A DNA stretch of 64,000 nucleotides from JANQQN01 sp964519665 (lineage in GTDB: Bacteria > Myxococcota > Kuafuiibacteriia > Kuafuiibacteriales > Kuafuiibacteriaceae). The stretch is taken from positions 112,081 to 176,080 of the forward strand of contig CAZFIV010000003.1 of NCBI GenBank assembly GCA_964519665.1, given 5' to 3'. The notes under the pieces are model-generated. The model was not told the DNA's origin, searched no databases, and saw only the letters and a program-made list of their open reading frames with translations. How positions within the stretch are numbered: the first letter of the stretch is position 1; each line of letters begins with the position of its first letter. This document shows, one piece after another, positions 9,387 to 18,626 of the stretch. The translations under genes were made by a program, and so were the position numbers.

Positions 9387-12086
9387 ATGACCAGCGATAG
9401 CTTCAAGGCAGCGAAGTCGATCGACACCCCCCTCGGCAGGCTCAAAGCCTACGACCTCAAAGCGTTATCGGCGGCCGGGGTCGGCCACGTCGAGAAGCTT
9501 CCTTATTCGATCCGCGTCCTGCTGGAGGCGGTGCTTCGCAACGTCGATGGGTTCGCGATCACCGACGAGCACGTCCGGAAGATTGCGGCTTACGACGCCA
9601 AAAACGTAGGTGAGGTCGAGATCCCCTTTAAGCCGGGTCGGGTGGTCCTGCAAGACTTCACGGGGGTTCCCGCGGTCGTCGACCTGGCTGCGCTCCGCAG
9701 CGCGATGCATCGTCTCGGCGGCGACCCCAAGCGTATCAACCCCCAGGTTCCTTGTGATCTGGTCATTGATCACTCGGTTCAGGTCGATACCTTCGGTTCA
9801 AAAGATGCCCTGCAAATCAACGCGTCGAAGGAGTTCGAACGTAACCGCGAGCGGTACGAGTTTCTGAAGTGGGGACAGAGTGCGTTCGAGAACTTCAAGG
9901 TTGCACCGCCGGCCACCGGCATCGTGCACCAGGTCAACCTCGAGTACCTCGCGAGCTGTATCCTTCGACGAGAGGTCGGCGGAGAGACCGAGGTCTATCC
10001 CGACTCGCTGGTCGGCACCGACTCTCACACGACGATGATCAACGGACTGGGCGTCGTCGGCTGGGGTGTGGGCGGAATCGAGGCCGAGGCGGTGATGCTC
10101 GGCCAGCCGATCTACATGTTGCTGCCGGAGGTCGTCGGCTTCGAGTTGACCGGCCAACTGACCGAAGGGGCGACCGCCACCGACCTCGTGCTCACGGTGA
10201 CTCAGATGCTTCGAAAGAAGGGCGTGGTCGGGAAGTTCGTCGAGTTCTACGGCTCCGGGCTCGACAGCATGTCCCTTCCCGACCGCGCGACGATCGCTAA
10301 CATGGCCCCCGAGTACGGGGCGACGATGGGCTTCTTCCCCGTCGACGATCAAACGCTCCAGTACCTGCGTCGAACCGGTCGCGACGAAAAGCTCGTGCAA
10401 ACGGTTGAACAATATTACAAGGCCGTGGGTCTGTGGCGCGACGACCGGCAGCCCATCGAGTACGTCGACAACCTGACCCTCGATCTCGGCTCGGTCCAGG
10501 CGTCGCTGGCGGGCCCCAAGCGTCCGCAGGATAAAGTCCTGCTGTCCGACATGAAGGGCCAGTGGTCGCTCGACCGCGAAAAGACCTACGGCCATGAGAC
10601 CGTGCGGAGCCAGGCGTTCGAGCTCGAGGGCCAGACCCATACGCTCACTGACGGAGCGGTGGTCATCGCGGCTATCACGTCGTGTACCAACACGTCGAAC
10701 CCGTCGGTCTTGGTGGCTGCAGGATTGGTTGCGCGCAAGGCTCGGCAGCTCGGCCTGACCCGCAAGGCCTGGGTGAAGACCTCGCTCGCGCCCGGGTCGC
10801 GGGTAGTGACCGACTACCTCGACAAGGCAGGTTTGACCGCGGACCTCGACGCGATCGGCTTTCACACGGTTGGTTACGGCTGCACGACGTGCATCGGCAA
10901 CTCGGGTCCGCTGATTCCCGAGGTGTCGGCTGCGATTCGGGCCGGCGATCTCGCCGCCGCCGCGGTCTTGTCGGGCAATCGAAACTTCGAAGGGCGCGTC
11001 AACCCCGACGTTCAGCCGAGCTATCTAGCGTCGCCGCCGCTGGTCGTCGCGTACGCTTTGGCGGGTACCGTCGATGTCAACCTGACCACTGAGCCGCTCG
11101 CCAAGACTTCGGATGGCCGCGATGTTTTCCTGAAGGACATCTGGCCGACCGACGCCGAAATCAAGGAGATCATGGAGGCCTGCGTCACGACCGATCAGTT
11201 CACGTCGCGGTACGCCGAAGTCGATAAAGGCCCTGAGGAGTGGCAGGCGGTGAGCGTCACCGAATCGGATGTCTACGCGTGGGATGACAAGAGCACCTAT
11301 GTTCAGGAGCCGCCGTTCTTTGTCGGCATGTCGAAGGATGTCTCCGCGATCGGCCCCATCTCTGGCGCCAAAGTGTTGGTCAAGGTCGCGGACAGCGTGA
11401 CCACCGACCACATCTCGCCAGCGGGGGCGATCAAGGCCGACAGCCCGGCCGGAAAGTACCTGATCGACCAAGGCGTTCCGCAGACGATGTTCAACAGCTA
11501 TGGGTCGCGGCGTGGCAACGACCGCGTCATGACCCGCGGAACCTTCGCTAACATTCGCTTGCGCAATCAGCTGGCGCCGGGAACGGAAGGTGGCTTTACC
11601 ACGTATTTCGGGCCCCGCGCCCACGGTGACGTGGAGCCGGGTGAGGTCACCACCGTGTTCGACGCAGCGATGGCTTACAAGACCGAAGGCACGCCGCTCG
11701 TGGTCTTGGCCGGCAAGGACTACGGTATGGGGTCGAGCCGTGACTGGGCGGCCAAGGGCACCTTCCTGCTTGGCGTTCGGGCGGTCATCGCCGAGAGCTT
11801 CGAGCGTATCCACCGCTCGAACCTCGTTTTCATGGGCGTCCTTCCGCTGCAGTTCAAGGCGGGCGACTCGTCGGACAGCCTCGGCCTCGATGGTACGGAA
11901 GCCTTCGACGTCGCCATCGACGACAAAGTCGAGCCCCTGCAGGGTGTTCAGGTGACGGCGACGAAGGCCGACGGAAGCAAGGTGACCTTCGATGTTACCT
12001 GCCGCATCGATACCCCGGTCGAAGTCGAATACTTCCGAAACGGCGGCATCCTGCACACCGTGCTGCGCAAGATCGCCAACGCCTGA
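9387..12086 (+). CDS. acnA: Aconitate hydratase A
   Basis: This 899-residue cytoplasmic [4Fe-4S] enzyme interconverts citrate and isocitrate in the TCA cycle. It belongs to the AcnA/IRP1 type in both length and order of domains. Cluster ligands are seen in ITSCTNTSNP and GCTTCIGNSG. LVGTDSHTTMINGLG, VTTDHISPAG, and YGMGSSRDWAAKG in the swivelling domain 4 are all intact. The start is ATG 9387, with only a weak GA-rich stretch upstream. The gene runs convergently into an MBL-fold gene with 3 bp between the stop codons, so no terminator separates them. The codon style matches the surroundings. Confidence 0.97.
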   Translation: MTSDSFKAAKSIDTPLGRLKAYDLKALSAAGVGHVEKLPYSIRVLLEAVLRNVDGFAITDEHVRKIAAYDAKNVGEVEIPFKPGRVVLQDFTGVPAVVDLAALRSAMHRLGGDPKRINPQVPCDLVIDHSVQVDTFGSKDALQINASKEFERNRERYEFLKWGQSAFENFKVAPPATGIVHQVNLEYLASCILRREVGGETEVYPDSLVGTDSHTTMINGLGVVGWGVGGIEAEAVMLGQPIYMLLPEVVGFELTGQLTEGATATDLVLTVTQMLRKKGVVGKFVEFYGSGLDSMSLPDRATIANMAPEYGATMGFFPVDDQTLQYLRRTGRDEKLVQTVEQYYKAVGLWRDDRQPIEYVDNLTLDLGSVQASLAGPKRPQDKVLLSDMKGQWSLDREKTYGHETVRSQAFELEGQTHTLTDGAVVIAAITSCTNTSNPSVLVAAGLVARKARQLGLTRKAWVKTSLAPGSRVVTDYLDKAGLTADLDAIGFHTVGYGCTTCIGNSGPLIPEVSAAIRAGDLAAAAVLSGNRNFEGRVNPDVQPSYLASPPLVVAYALAGTVDVNLTTEPLAKTSDGRDVFLKDIWPTDAEIKEIMEACVTTDQFTSRYAEVDKGPEEWQAVSVTESDVYAWDDKSTYVQEPPFFVGMSKDVSAIGPISGAKVLVKVADSVTTDHISPAGAIKADSPAGKYLIDQGVPQTMFNSYGSRRGNDRVMTRGTFANIRLRNQLAPGTEGGFTTYFGPRAHGDVEPGEVTTVFDAAMAYKTEGTPLVVLAGKDYGMGSSRDWAAKGTFLLGVRAVIAESFERIHRSNLVFMGVLPLQFKAGDSSDSLGLDGTEAFDVAIDDKVEPLQGVQVTATKADGSKVTFDVTCRIDTPVEVEYFRNGGILHTVLRKIANA

Positions 12087-12089
12087 TCA

Positions 12090-12857
12090 TCAGACTTCGA
12101 AAACCATGCCGTCGTCGGCGAACGTCACCTCGACGTTCGCCGGTACCTCGGCGAGCAAGTCGGGGATGCGGTCACGTACGCGGTGATTCAGATGGCTGAG
12201 CACGACCCGGCGGGTGGTCAGGGTTGGCAAGGTGACTTTCCAATCTTCCCATGTGCAGTGTCGCCCGATCGGTGGGACGAGCGCCGAGCATTCGGCCACC
12301 AACATGTCGACCCCGTCGGCCGCGGCCAACAGTTGCGGATTCATCGCCGTATCCCCGGAGAAAGTGATGACCTTGCCGTCCAACGCCGTGACCCGCAAGC
12401 TCAGGGGCCGGTCGGGCGGATCCATGTGGTCGGCTAAAAACCCCCGGACGTGAAAGCCCGCTACGGTTGCGGACTCGCCTGGGGCGATCTCGGTCGTCGG
12501 ATAGTCGAAGCTCAACTTCATCTCGTGCAGCTCGCGGTAGGTTGCTTTGAACAGGGTATTCATTCTCTCCGCGAGTCCGATCGGTCCGACCATCGGCAGG
12601 CTCTCCGTGCGGGGCGCGTTGTAAGCGGCGTCGATCAGCAGAAAGGGCAGACCGCCGATGTGGTCACCGTGAAGGTGGGTGATCGCGAGTCCTCTTAGTT
12701 CGCTGGGCGCCCGTCCCGCCTTTCTCAAGGCGAGGAGCCCGGTACCCCCGATGTCGACCATGATCGGTCCGCATCCGGGTCCCTCGATCAGGTAGCAGCT
12801 GTGGCAGCGTCCGGATGAATTGAACGCGTCCGACGACCCCAAGATGGTGAGCTTCAC
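12090..12857 (-). CDS. MBL-fold metallohydrolase (RNase Z/phosphodiesterase-like)
   Basis: This 255-residue metallo-beta-lactamase-fold protein starts MKLTILGSSDAF, as short RNase Z or cyclic-nucleotide phosphodiesterase relatives do. Metal ligands are intact: THLHGDHIGG, a later His in LADHMDPP, SGDTAMN and SHLNHR. It lacks the long exosite expected of a full tRNase Z, so a phosphodiesterase or other hydrolase activity is more likely than tRNA 3' processing. The start is GTG 12857. It is divergent from the hibernation factor gene and convergent with acnA. Confidence 0.85.
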   Translation of the reverse strand: MKLTILGSSDAFNSSGRCHSCYLIEGPGCGPIMVDIGGTGLLALRKAGRAPSELRGLAITHLHGDHIGGLPFLLIDAAYNAPRTESLPMVGPIGLAERMNTLFKATYRELHEMKLSFDYPTTEIAPGESATVAGFHVRGFLADHMDPPDRPLSLRVTALDGKVITFSGDTAMNPQLLAAADGVDMLVAECSALVPPIGRHCTWEDWKVTLPTLTTRRVVLSHLNHRVRDRIPDLLAEVPANVEVTFADDGMVFEV

Positions 12858-13002
12858 CAGCGCAGGGTAGCAGATCTAGGCTGAATGCCCCCGGGCTTAC
12901 CGGTCGTTCCGTTGGCGCAAGAAGTCAGGTACGTGACGGTAACGTGGAGCACCGTTGGCCAATGAAGTGCGGCTTGGTTCCTTTCTTGCTGAAGTTGAGA
13001 GC

Positions 13003-13356
13003 ATGAGAGAACACGTCCGGATTACCTACCACGGCATGGAGCCGACCTCGGCGAGCGACCGAGCGATCTATGAGCGGGCGGAGAAGCTCTTTCAGCTCTC
13101 GAATCGGATTTCGAGCTGCCGGGTAGCCGTCGAGGCGCCGCACAAGCGCCACAACAAAGGGAATCACTATGCGGTCCATATCGAGATTCGCGTACCGGGT
13201 GATGTCCTCGTCGTGAGCCGGGACCACAAGGATGACGCGGCTCATGAAGACCTGTTGGTCGCCGTTCGCGACGCTTTCCAGGCCGCGGTACGCATGATGC
13301 GGCACTATCTGCAGCGGATGCACGACACCCGGTCGACGGCCCCGCTCCAAGGATAG
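13003..13356 (+). CDS. hpf: Ribosome hibernation promoting factor, short HPF/RaiA type
   Basis: This protein of about 117 residues binds the 30S decoding region and shuts down ribosomes in stationary phase. MREHVRITYHGMEPT, the alpha-helical ERAEKLFQLSNRI and the segment HRKGNHY-like (HNKGNHYAVHIEI) followed by REHKDD-like SRDHKDDAAHEDL match the beta-alpha-beta-beta-beta-alpha fold of the family. It ends after that domain, so it is a short form without the dimerising C-terminal domain of long HPF. ATG 13003 was chosen because conserved sequence begins there; an in-frame TTG at 12955 would add 16 unconserved residues. A composite palindromic repeat lies downstream. Confidence 0.85.
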   Translation: MREHVRITYHGMEPTSASDRAIYERAEKLFQLSNRISSCRVAVEAPHKRHNKGNHYAVHIEIRVPGDVLVVSRDHKDDAAHEDLLVAVRDAFQAAVRMMRHYLQRMHDTRSTAPLQG

Positions 13357-13773
13357 ACCGCCCCGTTTGAAGTCCGCGGGCGGGCGCGACTGAATCGCAC
13401 CCGCTCGTCTTCGCCCGTCTCGCTCGCTGCGCGTAGGTCAGCCTGGCTGGCAGACGAGTTCAGCGGCGCCCCGGCGCCCGCGACGAGAGGTGCGAGACGC
13501 AAATCCCGATCCGCTCGCGGCTCGGTTGTTTGCACCCTCACACCTAGCCTACGACCCTAGGATCGCTTCGCTTGCGCTCCGCTCGCGTACTTCGCTCCAG
13601 AGGTATCGAAACTCTCGGCGCGAAGTACTAGTGGAAAACCGCGCTTTGCAGGGCCCACGGGCGTGAAGGACTGCCGGTGGTCGGCCGCCAGCGGGTCCCG
13701 GCGCCTAGTGACGGCTCACTCGGTCGACAAAGCGGTTGCGGTGTATCTCGCCCCTCGGCATCCTCGAAGGCCT
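13357..13773. other. 417-bp intergenic region holding repeat copy 1
   Basis: No convincing gene lies here. The region contains both parts of the interspersed repeat (13487-13537 and 13564-13631, listed separately) and, at its end, the GAAGG ribosome site of apaG. Confidence 0.6.
13487..13631 (+). repeat. Interspersed palindromic repeat, copy 1 (B part plus A part)
   Basis: The B part (13487-13537) contains GACGCAAATCCCGATCCGC and ends TTGTTTGCACCC; an internal stem pairs CCGATCCG with CGGCTCGG with one mismatch. The A part (13564-13631) is a Gly/Cys-codon-like GC-rich lead followed by GTACTTCGC (13587-13595) and its inverted copy GCGAAGTAC (13620-13628). Related copies lie at 25816-25867 (B only), 34704-34824 (A and B, inverted) and 53086-53158 (A only, inverted). 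Confidence 0.75.
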
Positions 13774-14172
13774 ATGTCCGAGGTGGTGACTGAAGGCATT
13801 CGGATAAAGGTCCAGTCGAAGTACCTTCCCCAGCAGTCGACGCCGGAGAACGGCCGGTTCGTCTTTGCGTATACCGTGAAGATCACCAATGAATCCGGAC
13901 AGAAGGTTCAGCTGCGCACCCGACACTGGGTGATCACGGATGCGAGCAACAAGATCGAAGAGGTTCGGGGCGAAGGGGTCGTCGGCAAGAAGCCCGTTCT
14001 CGGCCCGAGCGAGTCCTTCGAGTACACGTCAGGGTGTAGCCTCAAGACGCCGTGGGGCACCATGCACGGCAGCTACCGGATGCATCGAGGCGATGGATCG
14101 TCGTTCGATGCGGAGATCGCTCCCTTTCTCCTCGCTACGCCCTCTGTCGAGCCTTCCGGGGCCCCGAACTAG
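13774..14172 (+). CDS. apaG: ApaG-family protein
   Basis: This 132-residue protein is a single fibronectin-III-like beta-sandwich of the ApaG family, whose physiological role is still unsettled (it is linked genetically to Co/Mg tolerance in enterobacteria). Family hallmarks are FVFAYTVKITNES, QLRTRHWVITDA, VRGEGVVGKKPVL and the C-terminal MHGSYRMHRGDGSSF. The length matches the usual 125-130 residues. ATG 13774 is chosen because it follows GAAGG at a good distance and begins at the conserved N-terminus; the frame is open upstream but not conserved. It precedes tatA by 58 bp on the same strand. Confidence 0.93.
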   Translation: MSEVVTEGIRIKVQSKYLPQQSTPENGRFVFAYTVKITNESGQKVQLRTRHWVITDASNKIEEVRGEGVVGKKPVLGPSESFEYTSGCSLKTPWGTMHGSYRMHRGDGSSFDAEIAPFLLATPSVEPSGAPN

Positions 14173-14230
14173 AAGGACCGGGCACAGAAAAAGCTGGGCT
14201 CTTCGATGCCCATGATCGACTCTATCGACG

Positions 14231-14452
14231 ATGATTCTCGCGATCTTCGGCTTTGGTCCCTTCGAGCTACTGGTCATCGGGGGCATCGTCTTGGTGGTGG
14301 CCGGGCCGGCGGTGCTGCCGCGGGTGGGCAAATACCTCGGACAGATGATGGTCGGCCTTCGAAAGAGCGCTAACGAGTTGAGCAGCCAGCTGTCTGACCA
14401 GCCAAAGCTTCCGGACAATGACGAGGGCGAATCCGAGAAGAAAGAGGGCTGA
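14231..14452 (+). CDS. tatA: Twin-arginine translocase subunit TatA/TatE
   Basis: This 73-residue protein has the complete TatA pattern: a short N-terminal membrane helix beginning FGFGPFELLVIGGIVLVV, a hinge, an amphipathic helix (LPRVGKYLGQMMVGLRKSANEL) and a charged tail. TatA oligomers form the pore through which folded twin-arginine proteins cross the inner membrane. TatB and TatC are not nearby. The conserved FG before the helix supports the start at ATG 14231. The gene is convergent with the orphan 915-residue gene, 15 bp between ends. Confidence 0.9.
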   Translation: MILAIFGFGPFELLVIGGIVLVVAGPAVLPRVGKYLGQMMVGLRKSANELSSQLSDQPKLPDNDEGESEKKEG

Positions 14453-14467
14453 CTCGGGACGGCCTTC

Positions 14468-17215
14468 TTACTTCCGCCAATAGAGATCGACCAGGCCCCA
14501 TTGGTTGACGTGGTTCGAGATATCGTCGAACGCGGAGGTCTCACGCTTTCCGTCGACGCCTACGAGGGCCCGAAACCGCCACAGCATCCGCCGCTTTCGC
14601 TGGAACGACGGCGGTAGCCGCCCGTAGCCGCGGTTGACGTTCGCGACGCCTATCCCCTTCAGCCCCAGTGGTTCGACCAACACCCGAGCGATGGTATCGA
14701 TGATCGCAGCGCGCGTTCGCGCGCACGACGATCGGCGGAGATAGATCCCGTTCAGAAGGAGCACGTCTAGGCCTTCGGTACGGCCGAACCCGCCGAAGAC
14801 GAAGCCGGCGACCTCGTCGCGGATCCGCACTTCGAAGCAGAAGCTGAGCGGATCCCGCCACAGTTGGAGAACCTGTTTTTGCGTATCGCCTCGTCGATAG
14901 AAACCGTAGCGGCTGTTGAAGCAACACGGCACGGTGTCCGCGAACCGCCAGAACCTCACTGCATCTCGGCATTTGTCGAGATAGAAGAGCTTGTAAGGCG
15001 TTCCGTCGACGGACAAAGGCCGGTCCAGCTCGGGCAGCGGGGGGCGTCCCGACCATAGGCTCGCGCCGACGTCGAGCGGGCGGTCCTGGGCCCAAGCGGC
15101 GACCATCCTCTCATCCGGCCATCCGATCGGCTGTGCACGCCCGGCGAGTCGATCCACGAGCCGCTGCCAGTGTTTGATCGACCATACCGGCCCGTAACCT
15201 CGGGGCAGCGGGTTGGTCAGCAACAGGTTGGCCAGGGCCGATGGGTCTCGATCCAGATCAGCGAGCATTCCTGTCTGGTCGATCCGGCCGAGGGTCGCTC
15301 GTCGGTCATCGAAGTGCGCCAGCGTGCGCCGCGGACCCTGCCGGAGGGTGTCGGGGGGCTGGATCGCCATCCAGCGCACGATCCCGTCGGTGGGAGGGCT
15401 CGTGTGACGTGACCACCACAGCGCGCAGAGCGCATACCACCAAGGATCCGGATCACCTTGAATGGAGCCCCCGACCGCTTCGTGAAGGGCGCGAACCGCC
15501 TGGGCGAAGCCTCGCGGCGTAAGGGTCGCGTTCTCGAGGGCTTGGTGGAGGTCGGTGGCGCCGAACCGATTGCCGTAGCGCTCGGGTTCGGCGAACAGTT
15601 TAGCGAGCCAACCCCGCCCATCGACGCGGATCATCGCGCGGGTCATCGCTCCGTGAAGGCGGTGCTCGACCGCGGTCTGATCGAGATGATGGCGGAGGGT
15701 TCTTCGGACCCGGTCGCCGCCCAGATGAGCCATCGTGGTCAGGCGGATTTCGGCCGCCTCAACGGCGGTCGGAACGCCTCGCAGGCCAGCCTGAAGCGCT
15801 CGCCGGGCCGCCTGCAAAAGGCCCGTGCGACGACGGGCGGCCCGCGGGGAGCGGGCCAGCCCGTCGTCGTACATCGCCCGTACAGGGTCGCTGGGGTCGC
15901 GCGAAAGTGCGTCGCTGAACGCCAGGTCGCCCATCAGCCCTCGGATGAACGCGTCGGCCTCAGGGGCGAGGTGGAGCTGTCGCGAGAACGTCGTCAGGTC
16001 GATCCGCTCCAACGACCGAATATACATCGCCTGCCGAAGCCGTGCTTTGAGCCAGGCCGGTCGTACGACGCCGTCGTCCAGTCGTTCTCGGACCTGGCGA
16101 TGGGCCAGCCGCAAGACAACCGGGTAGACGGCATCGAGCCGGTCGAGCAGCTCGATTTGCCGGCGTCGTCCCCACGGCCACGCCTCGCAGTGGCCGAGTT
16201 TCAGCATCACGTACAGCAGCTGCTGCGCAATCTTCAGGTCGGGGCGCACGCCTTCGACCCAGTACTGTGTATCGCGACGAGGTCCGGTCGCCGCCGCCAC
16301 CAAGTGTGCCCATGCCGCCACCGGTCGTCCGGCGGCGGCGGCCAGCTCGGCCCGCATCAGCTGCGCGTCACCGGGCCCCATGGACCCTTCGGTCTGGACC
16401 AACACCGCCGAGCACGAAGCGAGCTGGCCTGCCCGAGCCAGCACCTCGTGATGAGCGACCGCTCGCCGACGGCGGTCTTGCATCTCGTCGACGAGCTCCT
16501 GGGCCGCCGCCACGTTGTCGCGGTCGGCCGCGATTCGGGCCGATGCCCACAGGTACTCGTCGAGCAAGTCGGCCGACAGAACGCCGGGCCCGAGGCCGGC
16601 GACCGCCTGCTGCCGGACGATGGCCTTGCGGGCCACCAGCGCCCGACGAGGCGGAAGCTGGGAGGCGACGCGGTGGGCGTCGATCCACCGTCCCTTTTCC
16701 GCCAGCGCTTCCGCCAGCAGGATGGAAGGTGGGTAGGCCCCGGGGCCGAGGTCGCCATCGAGCCGGCCGACGAAAGCTGGCTTGACGCTGGGCCAGCAGC
16801 CTTCGGCGGCGACTCGGCGGGCCGCCAGTGATGGTCGGGCGGACTGCGCTACGAACGCCTGGGCCTGACTCGGACCCTCCGTGTTGGCGAGTCGAGCCGC
16901 CTCCGTCAGCTCGGCATCGTGCTCGTCGATTCGGTGCACGGCGGCCAGTGGCTCCGGGAGCGCGACGTACCGGTCGAGCTCGGGTAGGTATTCGCGCAGT
17001 TGGTCGGCCAGCCGCTGGGCGTAGCCGGGGGCACCGCTCAAGTCGAATCGGTCGGTCGCCCAGGCCTCGAGGCGCATGAGCGCTCGAACCTGCACGAGGG
17101 TTGCTTGTACGCCTCCCCGTCCATGTGAAGCGTCGGGGATGGTGTCGATCAGTTGCATCACCGCGGCCACCGCTGGCTGACGGTGCAGCGGATGCTCGAA
17201 GCTTCGAGAGCTCAT
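14468..17215 (-). CDS. Hypothetical 915-residue protein, helical-repeat body with a distinct C-terminal domain
   Basis: I do not recognise this protein. Residues 1 to about 700 are Ala/Arg/Leu-rich and look like a helical-repeat solenoid (for example LLDRLDAVYPVVLRLAHR). They include several pairs of Trp. The last 200 residues differ: a conserved-looking core begins YKLFYLDKCRDAVRFW, continues TVPCCFNSRYGFY, then beta-strands with FCFEVRIRDEVAGFVFGGFG and ends QWGLVDLYWRK. The strand-turn arrangement recalls acyltransferase folds but no acetyl-CoA motif is certain. There is no signal peptide or membrane segment. The start at ATG 17215 is firm because GGGAGG sits 6 bases upstream. It is monocistronic, convergent with tatA. 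Confidence 0.75.
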   Translation of the reverse strand: MSSRSFEHPLHRQPAVAAVMQLIDTIPDASHGRGGVQATLVQVRALMRLEAWATDRFDLSGAPGYAQRLADQLREYLPELDRYVALPEPLAAVHRIDEHDAELTEAARLANTEGPSQAQAFVAQSARPSLAARRVAAEGCWPSVKPAFVGRLDGDLGPGAYPPSILLAEALAEKGRWIDAHRVASQLPPRRALVARKAIVRQQAVAGLGPGVLSADLLDEYLWASARIAADRDNVAAAQELVDEMQDRRRRAVAHHEVLARAGQLASCSAVLVQTEGSMGPGDAQLMRAELAAAAGRPVAAWAHLVAAATGPRRDTQYWVEGVRPDLKIAQQLLYVMLKLGHCEAWPWGRRRQIELLDRLDAVYPVVLRLAHRQVRERLDDGVVRPAWLKARLRQAMYIRSLERIDLTTFSRQLHLAPEADAFIRGLMGDLAFSDALSRDPSDPVRAMYDDGLARSPRAARRRTGLLQAARRALQAGLRGVPTAVEAAEIRLTTMAHLGGDRVRRTLRHHLDQTAVEHRLHGAMTRAMIRVDGRGWLAKLFAEPERYGNRFGATDLHQALENATLTPRGFAQAVRALHEAVGGSIQGDPDPWWYALCALWWSRHTSPPTDGIVRWMAIQPPDTLRQGPRRTLAHFDDRRATLGRIDQTGMLADLDRDPSALANLLLTNPLPRGYGPVWSIKHWQRLVDRLAGRAQPIGWPDERMVAAWAQDRPLDVGASLWSGRPPLPELDRPLSVDGTPYKLFYLDKCRDAVRFWRFADTVPCCFNSRYGFYRRGDTQKQVLQLWRDPLSFCFEVRIRDEVAGFVFGGFGRTEGLDVLLLNGIYLRRSSCARTRAAIIDTIARVLVEPLGLKGIGVANVNRGYGRLPPSFQRKRRMLWRFRALVGVDGKRETSAFDDISNHVNQWGLVDLYWRK

Positions 17216-17639
17216 GGATCCCTCCCCACGCAGCGACGGCAGCCGCTACGAAAGCGAAGCGACGCCGTGACCGCCTGGTCATCGCGTCGTTGAAAGTTGG
17301 GTGCGCGCGGTCTGCCCAGGGCCTCGCGGGGAGCGAGCGCCAAAGGGTCGGAGTTCGAGGACACGGCGACCCGCTGGGAACGAGGACGCCGCGACCCGAT
17401 GACTTCGACCGAGGGATGAGATGCTTATTGGAAAAGCATGCTTGCAGAGCAGGGTGAAGCAGGTTGGCCTGCACGTCAAGGCATACGTTCGTCGTTTCAC
17501 AGTGCGCGAGACCACGTGAGCCGCGCAACACGAGCTGCACCGAGGCCCGCCGAGCGCCCGGCGGCGAAACCATCACCGATGCTCGAGGCGAACCTTTTTC
17601 GCGGACGACTCAGTGGACCTGGCGTAAAGAGATCTCCCA
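17216..17639. other. 424-bp divergent intergenic region
   Basis: No convincing gene was seen between the orphan and srkA. It holds a perfect 10-bp palindrome AAGCATGCTT (17434-17443) that can also pair with ATGCTT at 17421-17426, and short direct repeats containing CGACCCG near 17360-17400. Promoters for both flanking genes should lie here but none is clear. Confidence 0.5.
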
Positions 17640-18626
17640 ATGAGCGACCTATTCTTGGGCCTGACCTACGACTGGGTTCTTCGAGCGGTCGAAGCTGCCG
17701 GGTTCGATCCGACGGGCCACATCATGGCGCTGCACTGCATGGAGAATCGGGTCTACGATCTGAAGCTCGAGGACGACAGCCACGTCGTCGTCAAGTTCTA
17801 CCGGCCCGGCCGGTGGTCGCCTGATGCGATCCGTGAGGAACACGAGTTCCTCCTCGAGCTGAAGGCGGCCGAGCTTCCGGTTTGCGCCCCGTTGACCTTC
17901 GATGACGGCGACACGCTCCACGAAGTCGAAGGCATTTGGTACGGCATCTGGCCGCGCACTGGGGGCCGTTCCCCCGGCGAGCTGACCGATGAACAGGTGG
18001 CGATCCTCGGGCGGCTGGTCGCCCGAATTCACAACGTCGGAGCGATCAAACCGGCCCAGCATCGCCCGGAGCTCAACGCGGTGACGTACGGCGACGACGC
18101 CTATCAGTATCTCGAGGATCACGGGTTTCTGCCGCCGCAGTATATCGATCGGTACGCCGAGGCCGTCGACCGGATTGCGGAAGTGTACGAGACCCTCGCC
18201 GAGGGCGTTCCGCTGCTCCGGGTCCACGGCGACTGCCATCATGGAAATTTGCTCGACGGCCGGGAGGGGTGGTTCTTCCTCGACTTCGATGATTTCCGGA
18301 TGGGGCCGGCCGTTCAGGACGTGTGGCTGCTGGTCCCTGACCAGGACGAGCGGGGCGAGCATCAGCGCGACGTCTTCATCGAAGCCTACCGGCAGTTTCG
18401 GGATTTTGACCCTCGGTGGCTGAAGCTCGTCGAGCCGCTGCGGGCGCTCCGCTACATCCACTACGCGGCGTGGATCGCCCGTCGCTGGAAAGACCCGGCG
18501 TTTCCACCCGCGTTCCCCCATTTCAACACCGAGTCGTACTGGGAAAAGGAGACCCAAGACCTGGAGCAGCAGGCCGATCTCTGCGAGCAGGTCCTGGAGG
18601 GCCGAGGGTATGAAAACGCTGATTGA
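17640..18626 (+). CDS. srkA: Stress response kinase A (SrkA/YihE family)
   Basis: This 328-residue APH/choline-kinase-fold protein kinase resembles E. coli SrkA, which counters stress-induced cell death. Matching landmarks are MENRVYDLKLEDDSHVVVKF (with the ATP-binding Lys), YRPGRWSPDAIREEH, VHGDCHHGN (catalytic loop, Asp and Asn present) and FLDFDDFRMGPAVQD (metal-binding Asp). The C-terminal HYAAWIARRW helix also fits. The start at ATG 17640 gives the family's usual N-terminus (FLGLTYDWVL). Its last 17 bases overlap the uracil-DNA glycosylase gene, so the two are translationally coupled, pairing a stress kinase with a repair enzyme. Confidence 0.93.
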   Translation: MSDLFLGLTYDWVLRAVEAAGFDPTGHIMALHCMENRVYDLKLEDDSHVVVKFYRPGRWSPDAIREEHEFLLELKAAELPVCAPLTFDDGDTLHEVEGIWYGIWPRTGGRSPGELTDEQVAILGRLVARIHNVGAIKPAQHRPELNAVTYGDDAYQYLEDHGFLPPQYIDRYAEAVDRIAEVYETLAEGVPLLRVHGDCHHGNLLDGREGWFFLDFDDFRMGPAVQDVWLLVPDQDERGEHQRDVFIEAYRQFRDFDPRWLKLVEPLRALRYIHYAAWIARRWKDPAFPPAFPHFNTESYWEKETQDLEQQADLCEQVLEGRGYENAD

